A stretch of 64,000 nt of DNA. It comes from Pyricularia pennisetigena. Taxonomy: Eukaryota; Ascomycota; Sordariomycetes; Magnaporthales; Pyriculariaceae. How positions within the stretch are numbered: position 1 is the stretch's first letter; every line of letters begins with the position of its first letter. The notes under the pieces are model-generated. The model was not told the DNA's origin, ran no database searches, and saw nothing but the letters and a program-made list of their open reading frames with translations. Location of the stretch: contig NC_043744.1 in NCBI RefSeq assembly GCF_004337985.1, positions 1,490,730-1,554,729 of the forward strand. The letters run 5' to 3'. This document shows positions 45,784 to 56,523 of this stretch, in pieces. The position numbers and the translations under genes were made by a program.

Positions 45784-47717
45784 TTTTTTTTTTTTTTCTT
45801 TTTTTGTGCAAAAATGCAGTTGCAATTCTCAACCAGACAAGTATACTGTCAGGTATTAAAATACATTTGGTCCCATCCCAGTTAATTCAAAGGGTTTTGG
45901 CGCCAGTTTGATAAGTATCGAATTATAACGGCCTTTAGCTAGAATTGACGTTTAAAGTAGATACTAAGAAATCGGGATTGTTTGTCTATAAAACGGTTAC
46001 GGCAATTCAGAAATTTGATTACGTGTTACATTAGAAAAAACATCACGCCACAAAATACCTGGATTGAAATGAGCCGCACTCGATTACCTATTTGGTCACG
46101 TTAAACTTTCGGCCAAACTGTTGACACAGCCCTTAAATGAACAAAAAGCGTCGCAGCACTTGCAATTGCTAAAATCATAAGGCAAAGGGTTCCGGTACTT
46201 GGCGAACCTAAAATGACACAAAAGTACCTATATCGCGGGAAAACCCGTGCCGTCGACGAGGAGCCCTTGCGAAAAAGAAGCAGAAGGAGCAGCGGCACAG
46301 CCACCGGGGTATGCATGTTTGTCGCACGGCATATTCGTGCCCTTCTCGCTAAAATTCAGCATGGGAATCCCTGCGCCAGCAAAAACTTTCTAGAGTTAGT
46401 TTTAATCACCTTTCATCTTTTTCTCGCTGGCGCACTTTCTGCGAATAACCAACGAGGCCCAACAGCAATGACTTGAACAAGCATCGCGAAGTAGGATGCA
46501 CTGGTTACACATTTGGGAAAGGGTACTTTGAGGTCGGGAGTTCATTTATCAAGCGCACTCTACCTCTTGAGAGAAAAGACTGACATTCAGTGCCGCGCCT
46601 TCAGCATACCTTTGAGGACGATAGCGCATTTTACTTTAGCACAGAGATTGTGAGGGATGTTAACATGTCAGAACCCGCCAAGGAGAAGAAGCTGGTTTGG
46701 AGCGCTGCCGGGAGTGGGCGATGGCGAACTGTGATTAGAATGCAAAGGCTCGTTTGTAAGAATTTAAGAAAAGATCCGTCCATGAAAGTGTGGTTGATAT
46801 CTGACTACAGCACATACATGTTCAGTTTTATTTTTTATTTATTTTATTTATTTTCTTTTGTTGTTGTCCTCATAGCTTCACATTATACGAATGTTGACTT
46901 AACAGTAAATAAGTCAATAGGGTGGAAAAGCTACGCAAATACAATGTTCGACATTGCCAGGATGAGAACCGTCTTGCTCTAGGCTGACTGCAAACTGGCT
47001 AAATGGGCCAAGCATTCCTAAATCTTCTATCAGATACCCGCTTCGTAAGTCTGCATATCTACGAGGAGAGCTTTATAAGGGGCCTGGGGCAATATGCCGC
47101 TAAATAGCACGCCCAGCTGGCAGGGGAGCAATGGACAACATGGCAATCTTCACGAGCCATGACCTGGTTGGCAAATGACAATAAAATTCAAGTTCATAAC
47201 CACAGGATCGATGATGAAGATAGATTTTTAAATCCAAATCAAATCAAAATTATTAACAGCCAAAGCTCCACCCGAAAGCTTGCCCAGAAATCAACGCCTC
47301 TGTCAAATATGCAAAGCCTGAAATAAGTTGGACCAGTAGCAAGAACTAGGAGCAGGCTGTAATTGATTTTAGTTACTTCTCTTTTCCTTATTTTCTTTCA
47401 AGAACTGTTGAATCAAGGTAAACAAGGGGCACACTGGTGAGAGATCCCCCTTGTTGGGACCTTGCACAAGAGACTGGGGGTCAAGGGAACACGTGAATAT
47501 TATCATATCGCGCGTCTGAACTCAATAACTGTAAAATAAAATAAAAAAGATCCCACAATATCCAAAATTGCATAACTACTAATGCTGTTAGTGAGTTGAG
47601 GTTTTCCAGATCGATCAATGGATCCAAGTTTGTTTGTTTGATTATATCAGACCTGTTTTCGGCAAGACTACACCCACATCCCGTTTTCACTGCATTACCC
47701 CTCATACCTACCCTACC

Positions 47718-48530
47718 ATGAGCGAGTCTATTGCTACCATTGCGGACTTTGTATCAAGTCCGAAGTTCCGCATCCTACTGGACTACGTGTCTGGAACGCA
47801 AGGGGGCACTTGGCGGAATGTATCAAGGGGGGTCTGCGGAGCCCAGAATTATCACTCCCATTAAGCAAGAAATTATCTGACCTGAGTCGCGGCAAATTGG
47901 ATAAGCTTTTACATGGGGCGCACACTCTCCACTACGTGGTGGCGATGAGATCATCCAGGATGGAGGGGAGTGAACGTTGTCAACCGGGTGACAAGAGAGC
48001 TATAGATTACTCCTTTTATTTCGAAAATGCACACTCCCATTCTCCAGAGGCAAAGAACCTGGTACACTGACGGTCGAACGTCGGTATGTTGGCCAAGTTC
48101 ATCCCGCTCTGTGGAGTCAGGACCCTGGACAGGCAAGAAAGACTTGATGAAACGTCCATATTTCGTGGTGGTGCATACTCTAGTGAAAGCTGTGCCCGGC
48201 TTCGTGAAATCTTGGACTTTATATTGGTTCATGTGCCTCATCTACGCGTAGGGATTCGGGGTTCAGACGAACAATGAATGTAATTGGCTGTATCTACCCA
48301 TACTAATTATCTCTCTATACTATAGGCACAAAAGGAAGGTATTTGCGATCTGTTCTAGACACAACAATAGGGAGTTGGGTGGATCCGTTCGTGCTTCCTT
48401 CTGCCAGGGATCCCAACCCAAGTGCGTTGGTGGTGATTATTTATTCTGACAATACTCTAGATCCCTATGTGGCGTTCGTTAATGTCATGACGCGTTGCCA
48501 GGCACGCTATTCCTATTCTTTGTATTGAAG
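47718..48530 (+). pseudogene. Possible decayed gene, unrecognised
   Basis: Plus-strand open pieces occur at 47718-47864, 47810-48070, 48086-48277 and 48343-48528 in changing frames. They have a higher GC content than the surrounding spacer. The pieces do not join by convincing splice sites, and no domain was recognised. It could equally be chance coding potential. Confidence 0.25.
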
Positions 48531-48563
48531 TTCATTGTCCAATTTGCCAAGCATCACGTCAAA

Positions 48564-50078
48564 ATGTCGTACTCTCTTCCCCCTGCAGCCGAACCAACTA
48601 CCGAAGGGCTGGACTTCACCGATAAGCCCTACCACACCTCTCGTATCGATCCTGTGGCACGCTTTCATGGAAACGTCCAGCAGGTCAAACGCTTTATCGA
48701 CGAGAACCTTTCGGTACGTTCCTGTTTCTAATAACATCCTGCGTATACTGAACTAACTGTGTGTAGAACTTTTCTCGGCTCAACCAAAAAGTTCTGTTCC
48801 TTTTTGGCGACAATGCCACCTTTCCCTGTCAACCAGTTTTGATCGACGCTACGTCACTCCCTCCTGTCGTCAGCACCACTATTCCCGATTCCTCCAACCC
48901 ACCGCACCATACAATCACCATACTTCCCGAATATGTTCTCGACGCAATCGAAGGACGTATGCACACGCAGCACGCCTTTGGTAAGCGCGCCAAGCCACCC
49001 ACCTACGGCGCGATCCCTGCGTGCTTTAGCCCCGGTGGCGTCCCGGGGTACTGCGAAGGCGTCGTAGAGCCGGACGCGCTGCCCAAGCCGACCGAGGACG
49101 TGGCGCAGCTGAAGCGAGACCTGACGAGGTGGGGGTATGCGATTTGCGCCAACGCGTTGTCGGCCGAGCAGGTGCGCATCCTCCGCAGGGCGGTGGAGGA
49201 GCAGGCCGAGGCGGAGAAGCTGGTGGGTGTTGGGCATTTGGATTCGGCGCACAAGAAGGACGGGGATCAACCGAACCAACGAGTCTGGTAAGCGGCCCTC
49301 TTGAACATGCTGCGAGACGTGAAAATTCACGACTAATGTACAAATCAACCAAAAATAAGGAACCTTCCCAACAAAGGCGACGAATTCCTCGATCTTCTCA
49401 ACCACCCGATTATCGATGCCATTTTACCCTGGTTCCTAGGTGGCAATTTCAGCCTCTTCACCATGTCGGCTAACATCGCACGGCCAGGGACCTCCGGGAT
49501 ATATATGCACAGGGACCAAATGGGACTTACGCCGGACACTACCGCACATGCCTATGTGCTGAATATGATGTGGTATCTAACAGATGTTACGGATGAGAAG
49601 GGAGCCACCAGGATATATCCTGGAAGTCACGTTGCTCATGTCATACCCGAGGAGATAGAGGGAGTGGTAAGCCTTTTCCAACCTTTGCTTGCGTTGTTTG
49701 TTCCTTTGGTCGACCATAACCAAAATCTTTCATATAATTGGTTCTAACAAATAAAAAAAGGGCAAATCAATCCCAGCAGCCGCACCCGCGGGATCCTGTG
49801 TGCTACTCGACAGCAGGACCTGGCATTCCACGGGCGTAAACACAACAGAAGAGACGCGGCCGGTCATTCTGCAGTCGTGGTGTCGGTTCTTTGTGCGGCA
49901 GATTGAAAATTTCCAGGCGAATCTGAGTGAGGAGGTCAAGGCCAGGCTATCGGACCGTCAGCGCGCTATACTTGGTCTCCCAAATATGAAACCGGCTGGC
50001 AAAGGGCAGGGCTTTGCGATATATGACTGGCCGGGCACACAAGTGGGCAGGATGAGAGCTGCTGTAAAGGGTCAATAG
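48564..50078 (+). CDS. PhyH-family Fe(II)/2-oxoglutarate dioxygenase 1
   Basis: Four exons, about 430 aa. The metal site is visible: His and Asp of the HxD motif in IYMHRDQM, and the distal His in SRTWHSTG. A likely 2-oxoglutarate-binding Arg follows in EETRPVILQSW. The family (phytanoyl-CoA dioxygenase-like) hydroxylates, desaturates or rearranges fungal terpenoids and other products. The gene is 500 bp from the 3' end of the terpene synthase. It shares intron positions and motifs (NQRVW|N-L-x-NKGDEF and the SIPAAAPAG exon start) with the second PhyH gene at 62520. The start at 48564 (MSYSLPPAAE) is chosen because the upstream part of the frame is unlike the paralogue. Confidence 0.9.
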
Positions 50079-50576
50079 GAGATTTGTACTACGAGTCTAC
50101 GACTTGATTGTGGCCGGAAAAACCGCCAGTCAATCTCATTTGAGCTTGGACACAGGCTCACAGCTACTTGTGATCCTTTCGGGAATGCTTTTCTTGCTCC
50201 CTTCTCGTGTCAGACATTTGTATTTAATCAAAGATGCTGCACTGTATCTGAAAACTCTGTAACGTGGTTGATCAGGACTCTGGCAACAATTCGGCTCAGC
50301 TTAATTCTTATGAGTCGTATATTTCAAAGATATCCTTTGGGCGAACACGATCTTGGTTGTGAGAAGAGAAGACACTAGCTACAAAGAGCCCTTCAGTTTC
50401 ATGAGTCGAGATAAAAAAAAGCTGTAATCTGGTTTTTAGGGCGTGACGAAGTTGCTTTGACGCTCAAAGAGGATGGACGCTAACAGGAAAAAAAAAAAGG
50501 AAAAAAAAAAAAAGAAACTCCGGGAAAACATAAAAAATGACCACCGGCCAACACCGCTGGAAAGGAACATCAGGCC
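50079..50576. other. Short convergent intergenic region
   Basis: About 500 bp between the stops of PhyH 1 and the terpene synthase. An A-rich tract lies at 50488-50515. No gene was seen. Confidence 0.4.
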
Positions 50577-52846
50577 TCAGTCAATCCACAAACTCTCCAT
50601 CAACAACCTCAGGCTGGGGTTTGGCGTGCCAAAATGGGCCTGGAGCGCATCGATCTCCTTGACGATGCCATCCTGCCACCCAAGCAGCAGCTTTTTGGTG
50701 GCCTCGACGGCGCCGCTCTGGTGCAACAGATGGACCAGATACTTTTTGCTTTCAGCAGCCTCGGCCTTGCCGTCCCGCATGGAGCGGAAGATGCCCTCGA
50801 CCTGGACCATCAGGTCCGGTCGGGCATGGGCCAGATGCACAAGCAGGTACGAAAACTTTTGCTCGTCCAGGTCCTCGGCGAATCCCTTTTTGTCCGCGTA
50901 CTCGGCCGACGTGATGTTGAGATAGTCGTCGCGCACCTGGTAGTACAGCCCGGAGAGGTGCGAGAAGGACGCGAAGATGCTCCGGGTCTCGTCGGACGAA
51001 GGCACGTCGCTGGCTGCGACCATGAGCTCCGCCACCATGGAGATGAACGCGCCCGTCTTCTGGCTGACCATGCCCAGGTACTCGGCCTTGGTGGGGCATT
51101 GACGGTTGGCGGTCCAGTGCAGGTCCAGGGACTGCCCGAGGAAGAGGCTCTGAAGCTGGCGGAGCAGCACGTCCATCATCTCCCGGCTGCCGAGGTCGTG
51201 CACGGCTTGCACGGCCTGAACGTAGAGATACGTGGCGCTGTTGATGGCGGGTCCCGCGCCGTAGACGACGTGGGTGGACGGAAAGCCGCGGCGGAGGCGC
51301 GATTCATCCTCGATGTCATCCAAGATCAGGGACGAGTCGTGCAGGCAGTTGATGACGGACTTGATGCTCTCCATCTCTTTGGCCGGCACGTTCAGCCACC
51401 GGCTGTAGCAGTCCACCAGCGCAGAACGGAAGCCCTTGGAGGGCATGGATTGGATGTAGCGGATCGGGGCCTGAATTACCTCCTCCGCCCGGCTGGGACC
51501 AGGTTTTGCCTGGGTTTCCATGTTGTCAAAGACCGAAGAGACAGATGTGACGGGCGAGTCAAGCTTCTCCTCGGACAAGAGAGTCTTGCCCCCGTCCACC
51601 GCCGAAGTCACAGGGCTTTCGGCTCCCGGCATCCTCGCCCTGCCCAGCCCGGCCAGCTCATGGACCTGCGGGTGACCAGGTGCGGGCTGCTCCGGGACAT
51701 GGGTCCAATCGTTGTGCCGGTAGCACTGCGAGCTCCAATAATCGTTACCTGCCAACGCGGTGTGGAGGTTCTCGAGGAGCTTGATGAGTTCCGGACGCAG
51801 GCCCGGGTGCTGGGCGTAAAAGGCGTCTTTGGACTGCACCCACTTCGCCTCCTCCTCCACAACCATTTCGGCAACTTTGCGCTTTGCTTGGGCTTCAGTC
51901 CAGTCTGGGTGCTGCTTCATCATGAACCAGATGGTGTTGAAGACCTTGCCCGCTTCTTGTGTTTTTGCCTGCTCGCGCTCCCGCGGCCAGCTCCAATAAT
52001 CGTTGGTGAGGAGCATACACCGTTCGACGTGCTGTATGGGAACGGCCATCATACGGTATTCCTCGTCTGTGACGACAATGCCCAGGGAAAACTCGAGCAT
52101 TGCGTAGTATGCACTGCGTCACTCACTCATCAGTAACAGCCCCCATCTAGACTACCGGGATGGTATGCACTTACCCCATGCCGCCGTTGTTGGCCCTCGA
52201 CTCGAAATATTCGTCCAGAGTTTCTATCTTTTCCGTGTCGTAGGTTTCCATAATGGCAAGCCACTTTTTGCGGTACGCCTCCAACATGCGCAGGCCACCG
52301 ACCCGGTCTACCTGGACGCATTCGAGAATGGCCGTCGAGACGAGATCCTTGGTCTTGGCGGAGCGGGAGTCCGCCGACAGATTGCGGGCGTCGGAAACGT
52401 CCATGGCTGCGTCCAAGTCCATGTGTTCGATTTGGGCTGCTGCGATGGACATTTCTTCGCAAGCGTCTATATATCTTGTCAGTCACTTGAGACTCTCTAT
52501 CTTGTTTGAGGGAAACAAACAATAAACAAATCACGGCGAGAGACATACCATCATGGAAACACCCAACGTCAAGAAGATAGCACAGCAATCCTAACCGGTC
52601 CGGGAGACTTTCGGGCCAGATAAAGCTGCCCCAATTGCCCACGCCGCACGGCGAGCCGTTGGACTTTTTGTCCTGGCCATCGCCCATGATCCGCCCCCAG
52701 TCACCCGTTAGGCATATCGCACCGGCGTCAGCCAGATCGTTGTGCCGGTGGATGCGTACGGGAAGCGAGGTAAGGGCACCCGACGCCACTACTGTCTCGC
52801 GGGCCACTGGCTCCGAGTATGGGTATAACTCCTCATGAGAGAGCAT
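50577..52846 (-). CDS. Chimeric terpene cyclase / prenyl diphosphate synthase (fusicoccadiene-synthase type)
   Basis: Three exons (52846-52549, 52466-52175, 52113-50577) total 2127 nt, or 708 aa, close to PaFS-type enzymes (about 700-750 aa). N-terminal class I cyclase: aspartate-rich motif HDDACEE (Asp99, Asp100, Glu103; the first intron falls inside Asp100) and a perfect NSE triad NDYWSWPRE (Asn234, Asp235, Ser238, Glu242). A linker rich in Ser, Pro and Val follows (about 335-405). C-terminal prenyltransferase: first Asp motif LDDIEDESRLRRG (Asp462, 463, 466), second QVRDDYLN (Asp592, 593), and PSTHVVYGAG. It should make GGPP or GFPP from IPP and DMAPP or FPP, then cyclise it to a C20 or C25 hydrocarbon. 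The exact skeleton cannot be read from sequence. Confidence 0.95.
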
Positions 52847-54174
52847 TGTGAGAGAGGAGAGATGGGATTGTGTAGTCTAGTCTCGTTCCATACATCCGAT
52901 TTGGAAGCCCGGCTTGGGGGGGTTCAGCTCTTGTTGCAAAAAAAAAAAGAGAGAATGGGCCAGGGGACTTGGGTTATGATGCTGGCGGTGGAGGGTCAAT
53001 TATCCATAGCTTTCGTCTGCTCACTGTAAAAGTGAGCAAAGTGACATCGAGGTATTTATACAACTCTATTTGTTTCTTGTAATGCTCCCACACAAACGAA
53101 AAAAAAGCATCGGTTCTTGAGACTTTCTTTTCCAAGACCCCGAAGGTCCGACAAAAAGGCCAGACCACAACACCACGTCGTAATCCGCAGCCACTATCAT
53201 ACCCCATGCCATGACGGGACGCCCAGACGGAGATTTCGGGCAAAGATGTCCCCGAGGGAGCATGACCCCTCTCGGGGACACGAAGCGAGAGGCAAAAAAA
53301 AAAAATGACAGCTCCTCATTTCTTTCCCCTCTTGCATGATATATTTCACATGCTGGCAGTGACTTTGTGCAGCTGTAGACGCTGTCGGCTTTCGCCGGCC
53401 CCTGAGAAAAGAGGTAGGGTCGAAACCCAAAGGGGTTGTAAGGGCAGACGAGATGTGGGCTGGGCGTGCGCGTTCCGCAATTGGTACAGGCCAAGAGTCC
53501 AAGACCGCTTTATATATTTAAGTTCTCGGTGGATGAGACACTTGGTTGTTCCTAGCCAACACGGCTCACTGTCTCTCTACCCGCGCCGCTCCGTCTGGAG
53601 GTTCTTGGCGAGAGCTCCAAGATCAGTTTTCCAGGCGAGCAAAATTCCCGGGCTCGCGTATGATTGCGATAACCTTAGGTCCGGAGTTAGTCTCTGACCC
53701 ACATCTAGACCGGGGCTACACTTTGGTGCATAGAAAACGCCCCTTTGATGATCAGTTTTATCACAGTCCAAGTCATGAAGTACCAGGTGCGGGAGAATGT
53801 TCATCCTTATGTTAGGCATTATTTGCCCTCTGTGTCTTATTGGATCTGCTTTAGCCTGAAAGATATGACAGCATACTACTACCAAAGAGGGGTTTCCATT
53901 AAGGTACAAACTGGCCTGGCCCACATAGTCCATATTCTATCGAGTCAAGACCACTGTTTCGTACTACATATGAAGTTGCACATGGAATATTCCATGGTAA
54001 CGCGATGGGGATCGGCAACATGTCTCCAAAACTGCATGCATGGGGAAACACGAGTCGTACCGTGGTACTACCGTACTAGTAGAGAGGGAGTGTGCATAAG
54101 GCCCTCTCCCCCCCCAATTGCAATCCAGCCTGCCAAGCATACGTAACGGGCGGGACGCTTCCGATGTCACCGTT
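52847..54174. other. Intergenic region without recognised gene
   Basis: About 1.3 kb upstream of the terpene synthase and downstream of the P450. Overlapping ORFs on both strands (for example 53066-53494 and 53745-54146) have no recognisable protein features. Confidence 0.4.
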
Positions 54175-55876
54175 TCATCCAACGACAGGCGACGCCCGCA
54201 CCCACAGCGCTCGCTTCTCGCGCATCAGGCGCACTGTCGCGTTGGCGCCCGCCACCCAATCACGCGACTGCTCGCAAAGAGCCATGTCGAAGTGCCAGAA
54301 GAGCGTCGCCATCACCATGCGGACTTCGTGGTAGACCAGCCTGGGTATGTGATGAGTTAGCGTTTGATTGAGTTAGAAATGACAACAGAAAAAAAAAAAA
54401 AAAAAAAAAAAAAAGGTTGAGAACAATATCATGCACGGCTTATCTTGGGCTGGTGTGGGTTTCCATTCTTGGCCTTACCGCTTCCCGATACAGTCCATGC
54501 TACCCTTGGCGAACGGCTTGAAGGTGTCCCTGCGGTCCGCATCATATGGTGGCGGGGCGTCGGGCAGCCAGCGCTCGGGCACAAAGGCGTCCGGGTCGGC
54601 AAAGTTGGAGGCGAGGTGCGCGCTCGCCCAGTGCGGGACCCCACAGACGCTGCCGGCGGGGAGGAAGTAGCCATCGACGGTGGCACCACCCTCGGGCACG
54701 ATGCGGGGGATGGCGACGGAGAAGGGCGTGTGCTGCCGCAGCGCCTCCATGATGCACGCGTCCAGATACTTGAGCCTGCTCAGGTTCGGGACCTGGATCT
54801 CGGACGCGTGGGCGAAGGCGCCGCGGATCTCGGCCACGAGCCGGGCGTGCGCGCGCGGCGTGCTCAACACCCACCACATCATGCCCGCCATCAGCACGGG
54901 GGTCGACTCGGCGCCCGCCAGGCACAGGATCGAGGCGAGGTCGTTGGCTTGACCGGCCGACAGCGGGTTGGACGTGTCCTGCATGGCCGCCCAGATCAGC
55001 GACATGACGTCCGCCCGAGACTCGTCCGCGTTGTCGATCCAGCGCGCGGCCTTGGCCTCTGCGGTCGCGCGCAGACTGTTCCAGAAGCGCATGAGCGGGA
55101 GTTTGAGCAGCAGGCCATACAGCGAGCTGGTGGCGTCGTACCGCAGCACGACCTGGAGCGCGGACAGGAACGGCGCCCCGAGTTCGATGGCCCTGAGGTA
55201 CGGGTGCTGGGTGTTTTTGTCGAGGCAGCCAAAGCTCTCGCCGAAGCTGAGCACGCCCATGACGTCAAACGTCATCCATACCAGCTTCTGTGCGATATCC
55301 ACCGGCTCGCCGTTGTGAGCGGCGACGTTGAGCCGCAGCTTCGTCACCCACTCGGACAAGATGTCGGCGTGGCGGTGGATGGTGCGATCGGTAAAAGCGG
55401 GCTGCAGCAGCCTGCGCACAATGTTATGCTCCTGCTTGACCGGGGAGATGAAACCCCCGCGTTCGCTGAGCTGCGTCACGCGCAGGAAATTCAGGTCTCT
55501 GTTGAACACGCGGCTGCCGCAGATGTCTTCCCAGGACTGCGCGGACGCGTTGGAGACCTCGTCGGGTCCCGTGCGGACGATGGGACCGTACTCCTCGTGC
55601 AGCGCGACGAGGTCTTTCCAGTGTACTCCCAGGACCTGTTGGCGCCATAGTCGTGGGATCCAAGAGGCTGCGTAGAGCTTCGGTCCGGGGACAGGGGCGA
55701 GAGGATGGAAGTAGAGGTTGTAGATTACCCTGTATATGCGGTAGCATACCTTTGGTCCTTAGGTCGGTTAGAGAAAGAGTGACTGAATGATGTTCATCAA
55801 GTAAAAACATAGGCACATGGCTTGGTGGTGGAATACTTACAAAAATGCCAAAGAGCGCATACAATGTCAGCGCCAT
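54175..55876 (-). CDS. Cytochrome P450 monooxygenase A
   Basis: Three exons are proposed (ATG at 55876, a long exon about 55750-54476, a last exon about 54340-54175), giving about 490 aa. Visible: a short N-terminal hydrophobic stretch, the proline-rich hinge YFHPLAPVPGPKL, I-helix LAGAEST (acid/Thr pair), EALR (ExxR), PERW, and the haem loop FAKGSMDCIGKR with Cys432 as the iron ligand. The last intron falls right after the haem loop. The N-terminus is short, so an upstream exon may have been missed. It is next to the terpene synthase on the same strand, so oxidation of the hydrocarbon is likely. Confidence 0.88.
54390..54414. repeat. Poly-A (plus strand) tract in the last P450 A intron
   Basis: A run of about 25 A on the plus strand (T on the coding strand) lies inside the intron between the haem-loop exon and the C-terminal exon. 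Confidence 0.85.
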
Positions 55877-56523
55877 GACGAGAGCATGTAAAATTGCGTA
55901 CTCGAACTGCCAAGAGTGTAGTTGAGGGTGACATTTTGCACCCGAGAAAAACAAAGGCCATCATTCTTGTCTTTTGTATCCTCCCAAGCATGGCACCCTA
56001 AACCCCACCTTTGCCTGGCACGGGCTGGGCTTTCGAGTCTGTGTAGGTGCTTGGGGGGAGGGGGCTGATAGGCCCGGCCCAAACCCGGGGTCGGAATGGA
56101 CTGGCGCCCCGAGGGCACCCAAAGGAAACACACTATGTGACATGACAGCATGAAAGCGTCCCGCCGCCAAAGTAACAAGGGGTCTCGTCAGGATACCGTG
56201 GAATTTCATATCTGTTTTCCTCGAGCACACTCCAAAAACAAAGCGATAATTAGATGCAAAAATATTGTTAATTTGAATCCCCGAGTAATTGCCCTTGTAG
56301 CCAACGCTATTTGTATTCGTTGTTACTCTTGCCTGACTCTAGGTATTGCACTTCCCCAAGAAGGCCCCTCATCAGATCATCTTTGGGTGTCGCTAAATCT
56401 GGACCCCAATCACGGTGGCCAGAGACATCCGTCAAACAGTGGTTGGCAATAAACAGAAACGCAAAAAAAAGAAGAAGAAAAAAAGAAAAAAAAAAAAAAA
56501 ACGGAAAATAAACCCCCCGAAAA
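55877..56523. promoter_or_regulatory. Divergent promoter of P450 A and the Baeyer-Villiger monooxygenase
   Basis: A 647-bp spacer between two divergent starts, ending in an A-rich leader (56462-56510) before the BVMO ATG. No specific site was identified. Confidence 0.45.

Larger units (their letters stand above)
45055..48563. other. Gene-poor AT-rich separator between the two clusters
   Basis: About 3.5 kb with an assembly gap (45741-45783) and many stops in all frames. No intact gene was recognised. The region 47718-48530 keeps several short open stretches on the plus strand (for example SESIATIADFVSSPKFR near 47718) that may be the remains of a decayed gene. Confidence 0.45.

Noticed and set aside
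46590..46982. 130-aa ORF as a gene
   Set aside because: It lies in AT-rich DNA, has no recognisable feature, and contains a low-complexity F/Y/L run from T-rich sequence.
50634..52136. 500-aa plus-strand ORF opposite the terpene synthase
   Set aside because: Antisense shadow. The minus strand carries all catalytic motifs, while this frame shows no recognisable domain.
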